Shown in pieces: positions 54,216 to 64,000 of a stretch of 64,000 bases of DNA (position 1 is its first letter; each line of letters opens with the position of its first letter). The notes below the pieces were generated by a model. It was not told the origin of the DNA. It did not search any database and worked only from the letters and a program-made list of their open reading frames with translations. Both the position numbers and the translations under genes were made by a program. Location: positions 62,001 through 126,000 of the forward strand of contig NZ_JAAILA010000002.1 in NCBI RefSeq assembly GCF_010974825.1, written 5' to 3'. Source of the stretch: Aeromonas rivipollensis. Lineage in GTDB: Bacteria > Pseudomonadota > Gammaproteobacteria > Enterobacterales > Aeromonadaceae.

Positions 54216-54273
54216 TCAACCCAAGGCCGTATCCAGCGTCATCATCAAGGCAAAGCCGGCCATCAGGCCCAGG
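53990..54273 (-). repeat. 113-bp tandem repeat echoing the 3' end of the ZIP gene
   Basis: The last 58 bases of the ZIP gene (54216-54273) recur at 54103-54160 and 53990-54047, each followed by the same 55-bp non-coding stretch. In both echoes the frame and stop are kept: the distal copy still reads LMAGFALMMTQDTALG and stop, against LMAGFALMMTLDTALG in the gene. Confidence 0.9.
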
Positions 54274-55145
54274 GTGGCATGGGTCTGGTGACCGTTGCGG
54301 TGGGTCTCGGGGATCACCTCGTGGGAGACCACGAACAACATGGCACCGGCCGCGAGCCCCAGACCTATGGGGTAGGCGATGGCCATGCCGCTGGCGAGCC
54401 CGACCCCGAGCAGGGCGCCGAGCGGTTCCAGCAGACCGCTGCCGATGGCCACCAGCACGGCGACCGAGGGACGAAAGCCGGCGGCGGACATGGCGAGCGC
54501 TACCGCCAGTCCTTCGGGGATGTCCTGCAGGGCGATGGCGGTGGTGAGCGGCAACCCCACCGCCATGTCCCCCTGGGAGAAACTGACCCCGATGGCCATG
54601 CCTTCCGGCAGGTTGTGCAGGGCGATGGCGAACACGAACAGCCAGACCCGGGAGCAGCTCTCGTGGCCGGGGCCGCAGGGGCCCGTCTTGTCGTGCTCGT
54701 GGGGGGTGAACTGATCCAGCCCCAGCATCAGCAAGACCCCCAGGGTCATGCCGGCCACCACCACGGCGGCGGCGAGGAAGCCGTCCCCGGTGATCCCCTC
54801 GGCCGCCTCCAGCCCCGGCAGCAGCAGGGAGAAGGCGCTGGCCGCCAGCATCATGCCGGCGGCAAAGCCCAGCATGGCGTCTTCCACCCGCTGGGGGACA
54901 GATCGCAGGAACAGGGCGGGCAGGGCGCCGAGCGCCGTGGCGGCAAACCCCGCGACGCCGCCGATGAGGCCATAACGCACCCCGGGGCTGATGTCACCGG
55001 CCGCCAGCATGATGAGGCTCTGCAACAGGAGCAGCAGGACGGCGGCCAGGGCGAGCAGCAGTCCCAGGGCGATGAGAGGGCGTTCCTGTATCTGCTCGCG
55101 CAGTTGGACTGACCAGAAGGGGCTGAGGGTCGATGCGTTATCCAT
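54216..55145 (-). CDS. ZIP-family metal transporter
   Basis: A 309-residue inner-membrane protein with eight helices. The signature helices carry ALHNLPEGMAIG and ALQDIPEGLAVAL (metal-binding His, Pro and Glu), with the His-rich loop DQFTPHEHDKTGPCGPGHES before them and SHEVIPETHRNGHQTH near the C-terminus. It probably imports Zn, Fe or Mn. The Met at 55145 is chosen; in-frame sequence upstream is basic and not helix-like. Its 3' end is echoed twice downstream. Confidence 0.92.
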   Translation of the reverse strand: MDNASTLSPFWSVQLREQIQERPLIALGLLLALAAVLLLLLQSLIMLAAGDISPGVRYGLIGGVAGFAATALGALPALFLRSVPQRVEDAMLGFAAGMMLAASAFSLLLPGLEAAEGITGDGFLAAAVVVAGMTLGVLLMLGLDQFTPHEHDKTGPCGPGHESCSRVWLFVFAIALHNLPEGMAIGVSFSQGDMAVGLPLTTAIALQDIPEGLAVALAMSAAGFRPSVAVLVAIGSGLLEPLGALLGVGLASGMAIAYPIGLGLAAGAMLFVVSHEVIPETHRNGHQTHATLGLMAGFALMMTLDTALG

Positions 55146-55480
55146 GGGGCCTCGGGGACTGTGGTTGGGAGAGACGAGAGGGCCATTACATAACCTGGCC
55201 TCCCGTTTGTCCATGATGGCGGGGCGATTGGGGCAATCGGCTCAAGTTTGTGGTCATCCGGTCGCTCTTGTATCCCGGGCCCATGCCAAACGACATGGCC
55301 CTGTGCAACACGAGAGGGATGAGCGAGGGCGGCAGCTGTGATAGGGTGCGCGCCTGCGAACGCGCTTCCCTGTTCGTTCGCATTGTTTCATTTTCCCGTC
55401 AGGAGTCTCGGGTCACCGCTTACACGGATGTGATCGCCACTGTGCAGCTGCTTATCAGCAGTCGAGGATCACCAGCCAAC
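55146..55480. other. 335-bp region between ZIP gene and MCP
   Basis: Should hold both divergent promoters. I saw a TCAAGTTT-like -35 for sigma-28 at 55231-55238, but no good -10 at the right distance, so it is not called. No other feature. Confidence 0.5.
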
Positions 55481-57112
55481 ATGTCTTACAAGAACCTCTC
55501 CATCGGCAAGAAGATTGCCGTGGTCTTTGCGGTTATCGCCGCCATCAACGTGATATTCGGTCTTTTTCTCGCCAGCGAACTGCGCGGAGTACGGGATCGG
55601 GTGCTCAATTTCACCGATTCCACCCTGCCGAGCGTGATCTCGGTGGAAACCCTGCTCTACGACGTCTCCTATGTGCGCCGCGCCCAGTTTGCCCTGCTGA
55701 TGGTCGAGGACGCCGCCGATGTGCAGGCCCGTCGCGGCCGCATCCAGGAGAGCGTGGCCAAGGTGGAGCGCGCCCTGAGTGCCTATGAGGCCACCGTCGG
55801 GGCCGAGCACGAGCGCCAGGTGTTCAACCGGGCCAAGCAGCAGTGGCTGCAGTATCTGAGCGCGGTCAACCGGGTCGACAGCCTGCTGGTACAGGGGCTC
55901 AAGGATCAGGCAAGGGACGCGCTGTTCCAATCCAACGGGAGCTACACCGAGCTGGAGCAGGGGGTCAACGCCCTGGTGGAGGTGAACCTCGGCTTCGTGC
56001 AGGAGAACCGCGGCAGCCTGCTTGGCAGCGTCAACATGGTGACGACCTTCGCCACTGTGAGCATCGGCGCCCTGCTGCTGTTCATGGGGGTGATGACCTG
56101 GTTCCTCACGCGCCAGATCTGCCTGCCGCTGCAGGCCGTGGTCGCCCAGGCCAACGCCATAGCGCAGGGGAACTTGACCCACAGGCTGGATCGCCAGCAC
56201 ATAGGGCAGGATGAACTGGGCATGCTGGCCAGTGCCTCCCTCAAGATGCAGGACAACCTGCGCGCTCTCATCGAGGAGGTGGTCGCCGCCGTGACCCAGC
56301 TGGGGGCCGCCATCGAGGAGGTGAGCGCCGTCTCCGAGCAGTCTGCTCAGGGGATCCAGAGCCAGCAGCAGGAGATCTCCCTGGTGGCGACCGCCATGGC
56401 CCAGATGAAGGCGACGGTGGCCGATGTGGCGGGCAATACCGAGGTCGCCTCGGAATCCGCCAGCTCGGCCAATGCCCTGGCCCGTCGCGGCAATCAGGAT
56501 GTGCAGGGCGCCCTGGTGGCCATCACCCGGGTTGCCGAGGAGATGGAGCAGGCGGGCACCCTGGTGGCGGAGCTGGAGCGGGAATCGGCCCAGATCAACC
56601 TGGTGGTGGATGTCATTCGCGGCATCGCCGATCAGACCAACCTGCTGGCGCTCAATGCCGCCATAGAGGCGGCCCGCGCCGGCGAGCAGGGCCGCGGCTT
56701 TGCGGTGGTGGCCGATGAGGTGCGCACCCTGGCGGGCCGCACCCAGGCCTCTACCGGTGAGATAGTCGCCATCATCGAAACCCTGCAGGCTCGCGCCAAC
56801 CAGGCGAAGGCGGTGACCAGCCAGAGCTGCGAGATGATCCGCCAGTGCGTGAGCCAGAGCGAGCAGACCAGCTCGGGGATCCAGCAGATCGAGGAGGCGG
56901 TTGGCCAGATTGCCGACATGGCGATCCAGATCGCCAGCGCCTGCGGTGAGCAGGATGCGGTCTCCGACGAGCTCGGCCGCAACGTGGAGCGGATCAACGA
57001 GTCCTCCAACGAGGTGGCGACCGGCGCCGATCACACCGCCCGCGCCTGTCTGGAGCTGAGCCAACTGGCGGCGAGCCTGCGCCAGACCATAGGCCGTTTC
57101 CGCCTCGCCTGA
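55481..57112 (+). CDS. Methyl-accepting chemotaxis protein
   Basis: A 543-residue receptor. A helix at about residues 11-33 and another near 190-212 bracket a periplasmic four-helix-bundle ligand domain (about 34-189). HAMP follows (about 213-265), then a long coiled coil with the hairpin tip [22 protein letters not shown] (written here in part) and [18 protein letters not shown] 55481 is chosen; the frame extends upstream but is not protein-like. It ends without a CheR-docking pentapeptide. The ligand is unknown. Confidence 0.93.
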   Translation: MSYKNLSIGKKIAVVFAVIAAINVIFGLFLASELRGVRDRVLNFTDSTLPSVISVETLLYDVSYVRRAQFALLMVEDAADVQARRGRIQESVAKVERALSAYEATVGAEHERQVFNRAKQQWLQYLSAVNRVDSLLVQGLKDQARDALFQSNGSYTELEQGVNALVEVNLGFVQENRGSLLGSVNMVTTFATVSIGALLLFMGVMTWFLTRQICLPLQAVVAQANAIAQGNLTHRLDRQHIGQDELGMLASASLKMQDNLRALIEEVVAAVTQLGAAIEEVSAVSEQSAQGIQSQQQEISLVATAMAQMKATVADVAGNTEVASESASSANALARRGNQDVQGALVAITRVAEEMEQAGTLVAELERESAQINLVVDVIRGIADQTNLLALNAAIEAARAGEQGRGFAVVADEVRTLAGRTQASTGEIVAIIETLQARANQAKAVTSQSCEMIRQCVSQSEQTSSGIQQIEEAVGQIADMAIQIASACGEQDAVSDELGRNVERINESSNEVATGADHTARACLELSQLAASLRQTIGRFRLA

Positions 57113-57136
57113 TGCAGGACGGCTGGCAGAGTACCA

Positions 57137-57166
57137 ACAAAAACGGGGCCCCAGGGCCCCGTTTGC
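57137..57166. terminator. Bidirectional terminator between MCP and gloA
   Basis: An 11-bp perfect stem AAACGGGGCCC / GGGCCCCGTTT with a 2-nt loop, flanked by A and T residues, lies between two convergent genes. Confidence 0.85.
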
Positions 57167-57194
57167 TATGTCACCACCAGGGTGTCGGTCTGGC

Positions 57195-57602
57195 TCAGAC
57201 GCCGAGGCCGGTTCCTGTGTCTTTCTTGGCGATCAGCTCAATCTTGTAACCGTCCGGGTCTTCCACGAAGGCGATGACGGTGGTGCCCCCCTTGACCGGG
57301 CCCGGCTCGCGGGTGATCTTGGCGCCGGCGGCGCGCAGGGCGTCGCAGGTGCCATAGATGTCGTCCGCTTCCAGGGCGATGTGGCCGTAGGCAGAGCCCA
57401 GCTCGTACTCGCTCACCCCCCAGTTGTAGGTGAGCTCGATGACGGCCTCGTCCTTCTCGTCACCGTAGCCGACGAAGGCTAGGGTGTACTTGTATTCGCT
57501 GTTCTCGCTCTTGCGCAGCAGTGTCATGCCCAGCACGCGGGTGTAGAAGTCGATGGAGCGTTGCAGGTCGCCGACGCGCAGCATGGTATGCAGAATTCTC
57601 AT
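57195..57602 (-). CDS. gloA: Lactoylglutathione lyase (glyoxalase I)
   Basis: A 135-residue metalloenzyme that isomerises the hemithioacetal of methylglyoxal and glutathione. The metal ligands are His5 (MRILHTML), Glu56 in [10 protein letters not shown], His74 in YGHIALE and Glu122 in GYKIELI. Length equals E. coli GloA, a Ni-type enzyme. Confidence 0.97.
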   Translation of the reverse strand: MRILHTMLRVGDLQRSIDFYTRVLGMTLLRKSENSEYKYTLAFVGYGDEKDEAVIELTYNWGVSEYELGSAYGHIALEADDIYGTCDALRAAGAKITREPGPVKGGTTVIAFVEDPDGYKIELIAKKDTGTGLGV

Positions 57603-57682
57603 TGCTCAATTCTCCGGGTTGGTGATTGGTACTGCTTTCAATCTAGGTCGTGAGGCCAACGGCTGGATATCAGAGGCCGCCG

Positions 57683-58324
57683 TCAGCTCTCCGGGTAGAC
57701 CTTTTCTTTGTACTCGCACAGGTCTTCGATGATACAGGAGCCACAGCGTGGCTTGCGCGCCAGGCAGGTGTAGCGCCCGTGCAGGATGAGCCAGTGGTGC
57801 ACATCCAGCTTGAACTCGGCGGGCACCACTTTCAGCAGTTTCTCCTCCACTTGATCCACGTTCTTGCCCACCGCGAAACCGGTGCGATTCGACACCCGGA
57901 AGATATGGGTGTCGACCGCTATGGTGGGCCAGCCAAACGCCGTGTTGAGCACCACGTTGGCGGTCTTGCGACCGACCCCGGGCAGGGCTTCCAGTGCCTC
58001 GCGGTTCTCCGGCACCTCGCCGCCGTGGCGCTCCAGCAAGATGGCGCAGGTCTTGATGACGTTCTCGGCCTTGGTGTTGAACAGGCCTATGGTCTTGATG
58101 TACTCCTTCACGCCGTCCACCCCGAGAGCCAGCATGGCGGCTGGGGTATTGGCCACCGGATAGAGCTTGTCGGTGGCCTTGTTGACGCTGACATCGGTCG
58201 CCTGGGCCGACAGCAGCACGGCGATCAGCAGCTCGAACGGCGTGGTGAAGTTGAGTTCAGTGGTGGGGTGCGGGTTGTTCTCCCGCAACCGCTCCAGTAT
58301 CTCTCTGCGTTTTTGGTTATTCAT
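57683..58324 (-). CDS. nth: Endonuclease III (DNA glycosylase/AP lyase)
   Basis: A 213-residue base-excision enzyme. The helix-hairpin-helix LPGVGRKTANVVL holds the catalytic Lys, VDTHIFRVSNR the catalytic Asp, and the C-terminal CLARKPRCGSCIIEDLC the [4Fe-4S] cluster. It lies directly after rsxE, as in E. coli, in the same operon. Confidence 0.97.
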   Translation of the reverse strand: MNNQKRREILERLRENNPHPTTELNFTTPFELLIAVLLSAQATDVSVNKATDKLYPVANTPAAMLALGVDGVKEYIKTIGLFNTKAENVIKTCAILLERHGGEVPENREALEALPGVGRKTANVVLNTAFGWPTIAVDTHIFRVSNRTGFAVGKNVDQVEEKLLKVVPAEFKLDVHHWLILHGRYTCLARKPRCGSCIIEDLCEYKEKVYPES

Positions 58325-58354
58325 CGAGTCTCATGTCTGTCTTGGTGCCAGCCC

Positions 58355-59137
58355 TCAGAGCTGGGTGGCGCGGGCACCGGCTGCGGGCAGGCTGCAGTGC
58401 GCCTTGTCGGCACGCTGTTTGCGGCCCATCCAGTCGTTGATGGCATTCTTGCCGGCGATGAGCAGGCCCAGGCCGATGAAGCCCCCCGGCGGCAAAATGG
58501 CCAGCAGCAGGCTGGCATCGGCATGGAACAGCTCGATGCGCAGGGACTTGGCCCAGTCCCCCAGCAGCAGATCGGCGCCGTCGAACAGGGTGCCCATGCC
58601 GATGATCTCCCTAAGCCCCCCCAGCACCAGCAGCACCAGGGTGAAGCCCAGCCCCATCATGAAGCCGTCGATGGCCGCCAGCAGGGGCGGGTTCTTGGAG
58701 GCATAGGCCTCGGCCCGGCCTATGATGACGCAGTTGGTGACGATGAGGGCGATGAAGATGCCGAGCGCCTGATAGAGGCCATAGGTGTAGGCGTTCATCA
58801 ACAGCTGCACGCTGGTCACCAGGGCCGCGATGATCATCACGTAGACCGGGATGCGAATGTCCTTGGGCACCCAGTTGCGCACCAGGGAGATGGCCAGGTT
58901 GGAGCTTATCAGCACCACCATGGTCGCCAGCCCCAGCCCCAGGGCATTGGTGAAGGTGGAGGAGACCGCCAGGGTCGGGCAGAGCCCCAGCACCTGCACC
59001 AGGGAGGGGTTGTTCTTCCACAGCCCCTGCAGCATCAGCTCCTTGAGCTCTTCGCGGCGGCTGTTGCCCTCATCGGCCGGGCTCTGGCCGTCAATCACAT
59101 CAACTTGTTCCATTGCGTGTTCCGTTGTATGTGCCAT
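58355..59137 (-). CDS. rsxE: Electron transport complex subunit RsxE/RnfE
   Basis: A 260-residue inner-membrane protein with six helices. [25 protein letters not shown] is the RnfE signature. The N-terminus has about 28 more residues (Glu, Asp, Gln-rich) than E. coli RsxE, but GGAG 7 nt before ATG 59137 supports this start. Part of the ion-pumping NADH:ferredoxin (or SoxR-reducing) complex. Confidence 0.95.
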   Translation of the reverse strand: MAHTTEHAMEQVDVIDGQSPADEGNSRREELKELMLQGLWKNNPSLVQVLGLCPTLAVSSTFTNALGLGLATMVVLISSNLAISLVRNWVPKDIRIPVYVMIIAALVTSVQLLMNAYTYGLYQALGIFIALIVTNCVIIGRAEAYASKNPPLLAAIDGFMMGLGFTLVLLVLGGLREIIGMGTLFDGADLLLGDWAKSLRIELFHADASLLLAILPPGGFIGLGLLIAGKNAINDWMGRKQRADKAHCSLPAAGARATQL

Positions 59138-59151
59138 ATGGGGCTCCGGTG

Positions 59152-59784
59152 TTAGGGGGTGGCGTCACAGGAGGGGGCCTCTTGCAGCAGCTCGGGGTGC
59201 TCCTGTTGCAGCAGCAGCAGGTTCTTCACCGCCTTGACCACGGCGCGGGGGGTGATGGTGGCGCCGGTGAAGGCGTCAAATTCGCCGCCATCCTTCTTCA
59301 CCGCCCAGCTGGCCGCGTTCTCCCTGGTGAGGAACTTGCCGACGAAGCTCTCTATCCAGCTCGATTTCTTCAACTCTATCTTGTCCCCAAGACCCGGGGT
59401 TTCCTTGTGGGCCAGCACCCGTACCGCGCTGATGGCCCCCTTGGCATCTGTGCCGACCACCATGCGAATGGCACCACTGTAGCCGTCGGGGGCCACGGTT
59501 TCCAGCGCATAGCCGGTGTGCTCCCCCTTGAGGGTCGCAGTATAGAGCGGCATGGGCTGATCGCTGCCCAGGTACTCGCGGCTGGTGACAAGTCGGCAGC
59601 TGGCCACCAGATCGTTGTCATAGCTCCCCGCCGGCAGCAGGGCTTCCAGGGTGCGCAGCTTCTCCAGCTGTTGCTGGTGGGCGATGCGATCCCGGGTCAG
59701 CTCGTTGGTCAGCACCACCATGGCGGTGCAGGCCAGGGCGAACAGGGCCAGGGTGACGCCGTTTTTGCGCATGCTCTTTAACAT
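59152..59784 (-). CDS. rsxG: Electron transport complex subunit RsxG/RnfG
   Basis: A 210-residue periplasmic subunit with one N-terminal helix (about 8-28). The FMN is attached to a Thr in [14 protein letters not shown], the TGAT motif. The start [14 protein letters not shown] matches E. coli RsxG; an in-frame extension to 59838 runs into rsxD and is not used. Confidence 0.95.
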   Translation of the reverse strand: MLKSMRKNGVTLALFALACTAMVVLTNELTRDRIAHQQQLEKLRTLEALLPAGSYDNDLVASCRLVTSREYLGSDQPMPLYTATLKGEHTGYALETVAPDGYSGAIRMVVGTDAKGAISAVRVLAHKETPGLGDKIELKKSSWIESFVGKFLTRENAASWAVKKDGGEFDAFTGATITPRAVVKAVKNLLLLQQEHPELLQEAPSCDATP

Positions 59785-59818
59785 GGGAAGGTTCCTGAGA
59801 GTGAGATGTGCGCCATGA

Positions 59819-60871
59819 TCATTTGCGGCGATCCCCATAGACCTTGGGACGAGTCAGGCTGTCTATCAGCGGCACGCAGAGGTTGGCCAGCAACACGGCA
59901 AAGGCGAAGGCGTCCGGGTAGCCGCCGAAGCGGCGGATGAGGTAGACCAGCACGCCGATCAGCACGCCGTAGATGAGGCGACCCCTGGCCGTGGTGCTCG
60001 CGCTCACCGGGTCGGTGGCGATGAAGAAGGCCCCCAGCATGGTGGCGCCGCTGAACAGGTGCAGCATGGGGGTGGCGGTGGCGTCAGGCGTGGCCAGATA
60101 GCCCAGGGTGGCCGACAGCAGCAGGGCCCCCAGCACGGCGGTGGGAATGCGCCAGTTGATCACTTTTTGCTGCAACAGGAAGAGGCCACCCAGCAGGTAG
60201 TACAGGTTGACCCAGCTCCAGCCAATCCCGCCCCAGCCCTCGAACACGGCGTGAGTCATCACCTCGCTGGCGGTGAGCCCCTGGGTCAGGCCCGTCTTCA
60301 GGGTGTCGAGGGGGGTGGCCATGGTCAGGCCATCCACCCCCTGCTTGAGTTGCGCCAGGCTGTAACCGTCCAGGCTGAAGCCGGTGAAGATCACCGAGAC
60401 GGCGTCCCCAAAGTCGACCCCGTAGGCGGCGATGCTGGAGGGGGGCAGCCAGCTGGTCATCTGGACCGGGAAGGAGACCAGCAGCAGCACATAGGCCACC
60501 ATGGCCGGGTTGAACAGGTTCTGACCGAGCCCGCCATAGAGGTGCTTGGCGATGATGATGGCAAAGGCGGTGCCGAGTACCAGCATCCACCAGGGCAGCA
60601 AGGGGGGCAGGGAGAGGCCGATCAGCACGGCGGTGAGGGCCGCGCTGCCGTCCAGCAGGGCCGGTTTGACGGGGCGGCCACGCAGGCGCAGGACCAGGGC
60701 CTCGCAGCCCAGCGCCGTCACCAGGGCCAGCAGGGTCTGGATCAGGGTTCCCCAGCCGAAGAACCAGGTCTGGGCCAGGAAGCCGGGCAGACAGGCCAGG
60801 ATCACCAGCAGCATCAGGGTCTGGGTCTGCTTGCGGTTATGGGCGAAGGGCGCACTCGCGAGATTGAACAT
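59819..60871 (-). CDS. rsxD: Electron transport complex subunit RsxD/RnfD
   Basis: A 350-residue inner-membrane protein with about ten helices in two halves. [20 protein letters not shown] at the start and [19 protein letters not shown] in the centre are family blocks. The segment [13 protein letters not shown] lies where RnfD carries its second covalent FMN. It starts 4 bases after the rsxC stop, in the order C, D, G, E. Confidence 0.95.
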   Translation of the reverse strand: MFNLASAPFAHNRKQTQTLMLLVILACLPGFLAQTWFFGWGTLIQTLLALVTALGCEALVLRLRGRPVKPALLDGSAALTAVLIGLSLPPLLPWWMLVLGTAFAIIIAKHLYGGLGQNLFNPAMVAYVLLLVSFPVQMTSWLPPSSIAAYGVDFGDAVSVIFTGFSLDGYSLAQLKQGVDGLTMATPLDTLKTGLTQGLTASEVMTHAVFEGWGGIGWSWVNLYYLLGGLFLLQQKVINWRIPTAVLGALLLSATLGYLATPDATATPMLHLFSGATMLGAFFIATDPVSASTTARGRLIYGVLIGVLVYLIRRFGGYPDAFAFAVLLANLCVPLIDSLTRPKVYGDRRK

Positions 60872-60874
60872 GGA

Positions 60875-63358
60875 TCAGTGGCTCTTGTCGGTCGAAGGGG
60901 AAGAGGTGTTCGCCGCGGCGTCGGCCGCCAGCTTCTTGGCCTTGGCACGTGCTATGGCGGCGGCGATGGCCGCCTTCTTGGGATCGACCTCGGGGGCGGG
61001 CTCAGCCACCGGCTCGCTCGGGGCGGTAGGCGAGTCGGTTGTGACCTCGTCACCGGCGGTCTGGGCAGCCTTCTTGGCCTTGGCGCGTGCTATGGCGGCG
61101 GCGATGGCCGCCTTCTTGGGGTCGATCTCGGCAGCGGGCTCAGCCACTGGCTCGCTCGCGGCCTCGCTTGAGGAGACTGAGGCGTCGGATACGACCTCGT
61201 CACCGGCGGCCTGGGCAGCCTTCTTGGCCTTGGCGCGTGCGATGGCGGCGGCGATGGCCGCCTTCTTGGGATCGACCTCGGGGGCAGGCTCAGCCACCGG
61301 CTCGCTCGGAGCGGCTGCTGTGTTGCTGGCCCCGTCATCGGCAGCCTGGGCCGCTTTCTTGGCCTTGGCGCGAGCCAGGGCGGCGGCGATGGCTGCCTTC
61401 TTGGGGTCGGCCTCGGCAGCAGGTTCAGCCACCGGCTCGCTCGGGGCGGCAGGCGAGTCGGCTGTGACCTCGTCACCGGCAGCCTGGGCCGCTTTCTTGG
61501 CCTTGGCGCGAGCCAGGGCGGCGGCGATGGCTGCCTTCTTGGGGTCGGCCTCGGCTGCGGGTTCAGCCACCGGCTCGCCCGGAGCGGCAGCCGTATTGCT
61601 GGTCTCATCACCGGCAGCCTGGGCAGCCTTCTTGGCCTTGGCGCGAGCCAGGGCGGCGGCAATGGCCGCCTTCTTGGGATCGGTCTCGGCAACCACAGCA
61701 GTGCCGGCATCATCAGACTCAGCGGTCTCGGCCGCCTTGGCGGCGCGGCGCGCCAGCGCCTCCTGCTTGCGCGCCTCGCGGGCAGCCATCATGGCGGCGT
61801 TGTCCGGCTGGGTCTCTGCGCTGGCGGCGTCCTGCTTGGCCTTGAGACGAGCCAGGGCGGCGGCGACGGGATCATCCCCCCCTGCCGCGGCCATGGCCTG
61901 GCGACGCTGGGCTGCGGCCTCGGCGTGGCGAGCCTCCCGCGCGGCCTTGTCCCGCTCGAAGCGGGCCTGCTTGGCCTCGAAGCGCTGCTTGGCGCGCTCC
62001 GCCTTCTCGGCCTCGGCACGGACTTCGCGGATGTCATCCTTGGCAATCTTGTAGTACTGCACCAGGGGGATCTCGCTCGGGCAGACCCAGGCGCAGGCCC
62101 CGCACTCTATACAGTCAAACAGGTTGAGCTTCTCGGCCTTGTCATACTCCTTGACCCGGCTGTACCAGTAGAGCTCCTGGGGCAGCAGGTTGGCGGGGCA
62201 GGCGTCGGCACAGGCGCTGCAACGGATGCAGGCCTGTTCGGGGCCAGGGGGCGGCAGCTCGGCGCGGGTGGGGGAGAGCAGGCAGTTGGTGGCCTTGACC
62301 ACGGGCACCATGGCATGGGGCAGGGTGAAGCCCATCATGGGGCCCCCCATGATGACCCGCTGATCCGCCTCCGGTTGCAGCTCGAAGCGTTGCAGCAGCC
62401 AGCGCACCGGCGTGCCGAGGCGCACCCAGGCATTGCCCGGCTGCTTGAAGGCATCCCCTGTGAGGGTGACGATGCGCGAGATGAGCGGCTCGCCGTCAAT
62501 GATGGCGCGCTTGATGGCAAAGACGGTGGCGACGTTGAGCACCATGATGCCCATGTCGACTGCCCGGCCCCCCTTGGGTACCTGGCGTCCGGTGAGCAGC
62601 TCTATGGTCTGCTTGGCGCCGCCGGAGGGGTACTTGGTCGGCACCGATTTGACCAGCACATCCGGGTCTGTGGCATGGCGGGTCAGGGCGTCGATGGCCG
62701 CCGGTTTGTTGTCTTCCACCCCGATCAGGGTCAGCTTGGGCTTGAGCAGGTGCTTGAGCACCCGTATGCCGTCCATGATTTCGTCGGCATACTCCTGCAT
62801 CAGGCGATCATCTGTGGTGATATAGGGTTCGCACTCCAGGCCGTTGACGATCAGGATCTCGGTGAGCTGGCCGCGGCCATCGAGCTTGCTGTGAGTCGGG
62901 AAGACGGCGCCGCCGAGCCCCGCGACCCCCGCCTGCTGGATGCGCTCGAGCAGTTCGCCCCGCTCCAGATTCCAGTAGTCGGGTTGGGCCTGGCGCTCGC
63001 ACCAGGCATCTTCCCCGTCCGGGGTCAGGATGACGCAGAGATCGTCAAGGCCCGAGGGGTGCGCCACAGTGTGCTGCTCAATGGCGGTGATGGTGCCCGA
63101 GGTGGAGGCGTGCACCGGCACTATGCGCCCCTTGTCGTGACGGGTCAGGGGTTGGCCCTTCTTGACCCGGTCTCCCACCCGAACCAGCAGTTCGCCGGCC
63201 GGGCCCGCGTGCTGGCGCACCGGTATGATGAGCTGGGGGGGGAGACCCGCGTCCACGACGGGGGTCAGGCTGGACTGGTGCTTGTTCTCGGGAGGGTGAA
63301 TGCCACCGTGAAAATCCCAGAGGGTGCCGGCTTTGATGCGTTCTAGCAGATGCTGCAT
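60875..63358 (-). CDS. rsxC: Electron transport complex subunit RsxC/RnfC with Ala-rich repeats
   Basis: An 827-residue peripheral subunit that binds NADH/FMN and two [4Fe-4S] clusters ([15 protein letters not shown] and [15 protein letters not shown]). The N-terminus [22 protein letters not shown] matches RsxC. The last 270 residues or so are charged and Ala-rich with six near copies of a 46-residue unit starting [20 protein letters not shown]. coli RsxC has a related but shorter repeat tail. The start at 63358 is set by homology; the frame runs on upstream without coding character. Confidence 0.95.
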   Translation of the reverse strand: MQHLLERIKAGTLWDFHGGIHPPENKHQSSLTPVVDAGLPPQLIIPVRQHAGPAGELLVRVGDRVKKGQPLTRHDKGRIVPVHASTSGTITAIEQHTVAHPSGLDDLCVILTPDGEDAWCERQAQPDYWNLERGELLERIQQAGVAGLGGAVFPTHSKLDGRGQLTEILIVNGLECEPYITTDDRLMQEYADEIMDGIRVLKHLLKPKLTLIGVEDNKPAAIDALTRHATDPDVLVKSVPTKYPSGGAKQTIELLTGRQVPKGGRAVDMGIMVLNVATVFAIKRAIIDGEPLISRIVTLTGDAFKQPGNAWVRLGTPVRWLLQRFELQPEADQRVIMGGPMMGFTLPHAMVPVVKATNCLLSPTRAELPPPGPEQACIRCSACADACPANLLPQELYWYSRVKEYDKAEKLNLFDCIECGACAWVCPSEIPLVQYYKIAKDDIREVRAEAEKAERAKQRFEAKQARFERDKAAREARHAEAAAQRRQAMAAAGGDDPVAAALARLKAKQDAASAETQPDNAAMMAAREARKQEALARRAAKAAETAESDDAGTAVVAETDPKKAAIAAALARAKAKKAAQAAGDETSNTAAAPGEPVAEPAAEADPKKAAIAAALARAKAKKAAQAAGDEVTADSPAAPSEPVAEPAAEADPKKAAIAAALARAKAKKAAQAADDGASNTAAAPSEPVAEPAPEVDPKKAAIAAAIARAKAKKAAQAAGDEVVSDASVSSSEAASEPVAEPAAEIDPKKAAIAAAIARAKAKKAAQTAGDEVTTDSPTAPSEPVAEPAPEVDPKKAAIAAAIARAKAKKLAADAAANTSSPSTDKSH
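60915..61683 (-). repeat. Six-copy C-terminal repeat in rsxC
   Basis: A unit of about 138 bp (46 codons; one copy is 50 codons) repeats six times. The [10 protein letters not shown] block starts near 61683, 61545, 61407, 61272, 61122 and 60984 on the minus strand. Near-identical DNA suggests copy number can change by slippage or recombination. Confidence 0.88.
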
Positions 63359-63372
63359 GGTTACTCCGCTGT

Positions 63373-63939
63373 TTATTCCACTATCTTGACCGGAATGGCG
63401 ACCTTGGCCAGATCCCATTTCCAGTTGTCGACCGTGGTCGGCACCGGGATCATCTCGATACAGTCGGTCGGGCAGGGGTCGACGCAGAGATCGCACCCCG
63501 TGCACTCGGCCGCGATGACGGTGTGCATCGCCTTGGTGGCGCCGAGGATGGCATCGACCGGGCATGCCTGGATGCACTTGGTGCAACCTATGCACATGTC
63601 CTCGTGAATGAAGGCGACCTTCTTGACGGGGGCGGCTGCTTCGTCGCCACCGTCCAGCGGCTGGGGCTCGACCCCCATCAGATCCGCTATCTTGCGCATG
63701 GTGGCATCGCCACCGGGCACGCACTTGTTGATCTGATCGCCGTTAGCCAGCGCCTCGGCGTAGGGCTTGCAGCCCGGGTAGCCGCACTGGCCGCACTGGG
63801 TCTGGGGCAGCAGGGCATCGAGCTGGTCGACTATGGGGTCGGCCTGCACATGAAACTTGACGGCGGCATAGCCCAGAATGATGCCGAAGGAGAGGGCCAG
63901 CAGGGCCAGCACCAGAATGGCAAAGAGTATGTGAGTCAT
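63373..63939 (-). CDS. rsxB: Electron transport complex subunit RsxB/RnfB
   Basis: A 188-residue ferredoxin-like subunit with one N-terminal helix (about 5-26). It carries an Fe-S motif [16 protein letters not shown] (residues 49-64) and two ferredoxin clusters, [16 protein letters not shown] and [16 protein letters not shown]. It passes electrons from RsxC to the membrane part. Gap of 4 bases from rsxA. Confidence 0.97.
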   Translation of the reverse strand: MTHILFAILVLALLALSFGIILGYAAVKFHVQADPIVDQLDALLPQTQCGQCGYPGCKPYAEALANGDQINKCVPGGDATMRKIADLMGVEPQPLDGGDEAAAPVKKVAFIHEDMCIGCTKCIQACPVDAILGATKAMHTVIAAECTGCDLCVDPCPTDCIEMIPVPTTVDNWKWDLAKVAIPVKIVE

Positions 63940-63943
63940 AGCG

Positions 63944-64000
63944 CTATATCTTGATGAGGCCGGTAAAGCCCATGAAGGCCAGCGACATCAGGCCGGCGGT
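63944..64000 (-). CDS. rsxA: Electron transport complex subunit RsxA/RnfA, C-terminal fragment
   Basis: Only the last 18 codons and the TAG stop (63944-63946) are in the window. They read [18 protein letters not shown], close to the end of RsxA, and the position directly upstream of rsxB fits the rsxABCDGE order. It is an inner-membrane subunit with six helices when complete. Confidence 0.9.
   Translation of the reverse strand, partial: TAGLMSLAFMGFTGLIKI

Noticed and set aside
55231..55258. Sigma-28 promoter for the MCP gene
   Set aside because: A TCAAGTTT -35 is present, but the -10 at 11-nt spacing (GTCGCTCT) has only a few matches.
60546..62054. Ala/Ser-rich 502-codon plus-strand frame over rsxD/rsxC
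   Set aside because: Produced by the rsxC repeat read on the other strand; the minus-strand gene is well conserved.

Overview
The window looks like chromosome of an Aeromonas species. The base composition is about 60% GC or more, genes are tightly packed, and a polar-flagellin locus of the Aeromonas type (flaA, flaB, flaG, fliD/flaH, fliS/flaJ, then a maf gene) lies next to a complete pseudaminic-acid (Pse) operon. The rsx/rnf-nth operon, yfhM-pbpC, thiI and pfs-cbiB-btuF pairings also fit a gammaproteobacterium of this group. I saw no rRNA, tRNA, CRISPR array, prophage or insertion sequence.

Layout. 1-1.2 kb: the end of arsC, a DUF2069 membrane protein and acpH. 1.2-8.5 kb: a basic amino-acid block with a lone binding protein, an isoaspartyl-dipeptidase-like amidohydrolase that lacks a metal ligand, a LysO-type lysine exporter, and a hisP / binding protein / hisQ / hisM ABC importer. 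8.5-15 kb: a CbiM-like membrane protein, pflA, a large PAS-GGDEF-EAL protein and a CoA-disulfide/persulfide reductase with a rhodanese tail. 15-20.2 kb: a five-gene minus-strand operon joining a tripartite efflux system to an AI-2E-type permease and a small potassium-channel-like protein. 20.7-27.9 kb: the alpha-2-macroglobulin lipoprotein and its partner PBP1C. 28-31.8 kb: thiI and three small or unknown genes.

32.1-50.5 kb is the most distinctive part. Three tandem flagellin genes (two of them inside a 1.5-kb tandem duplication, and a different pair sharing an identical central block) are followed by flaG, fliD, fliS, a fliT-like gene and maf. Next comes an AT-rich island whose edges fall inside maf (near 39.56 kb) and inside pseI (near 43.24 kb). 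It encloses an unassigned methyltransferase and an unassigned GNAT-like acyltransferase. A minus-strand Pse operon (pseB, pseC, aldo/keto reductase, pseF, class III aminotransferase, pseG, pseH, pseI) converges on it. Together these genes would make CMP-Pse, transfer it to flagellin and perhaps decorate it. Sigma-28-like promoters precede each flagellin, a sigma-54-like site precedes pseB, and fliD carries an 11-G homopolymer that could switch the filament cap off.

50.5-64 kb: btuF, cbiB and mtnN; a periplasmic binding protein; a ZIP metal transporter whose 3' end is echoed twice in tandem; an MCP; gloA; nth; and rsxE, G, D, C, B and the end of rsxA.

A recurrent oddity is the short direct duplication of gene ends, both sides of hisQ, the start of pflA and the end of the ZIP gene. 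Several copies keep a readable frame.
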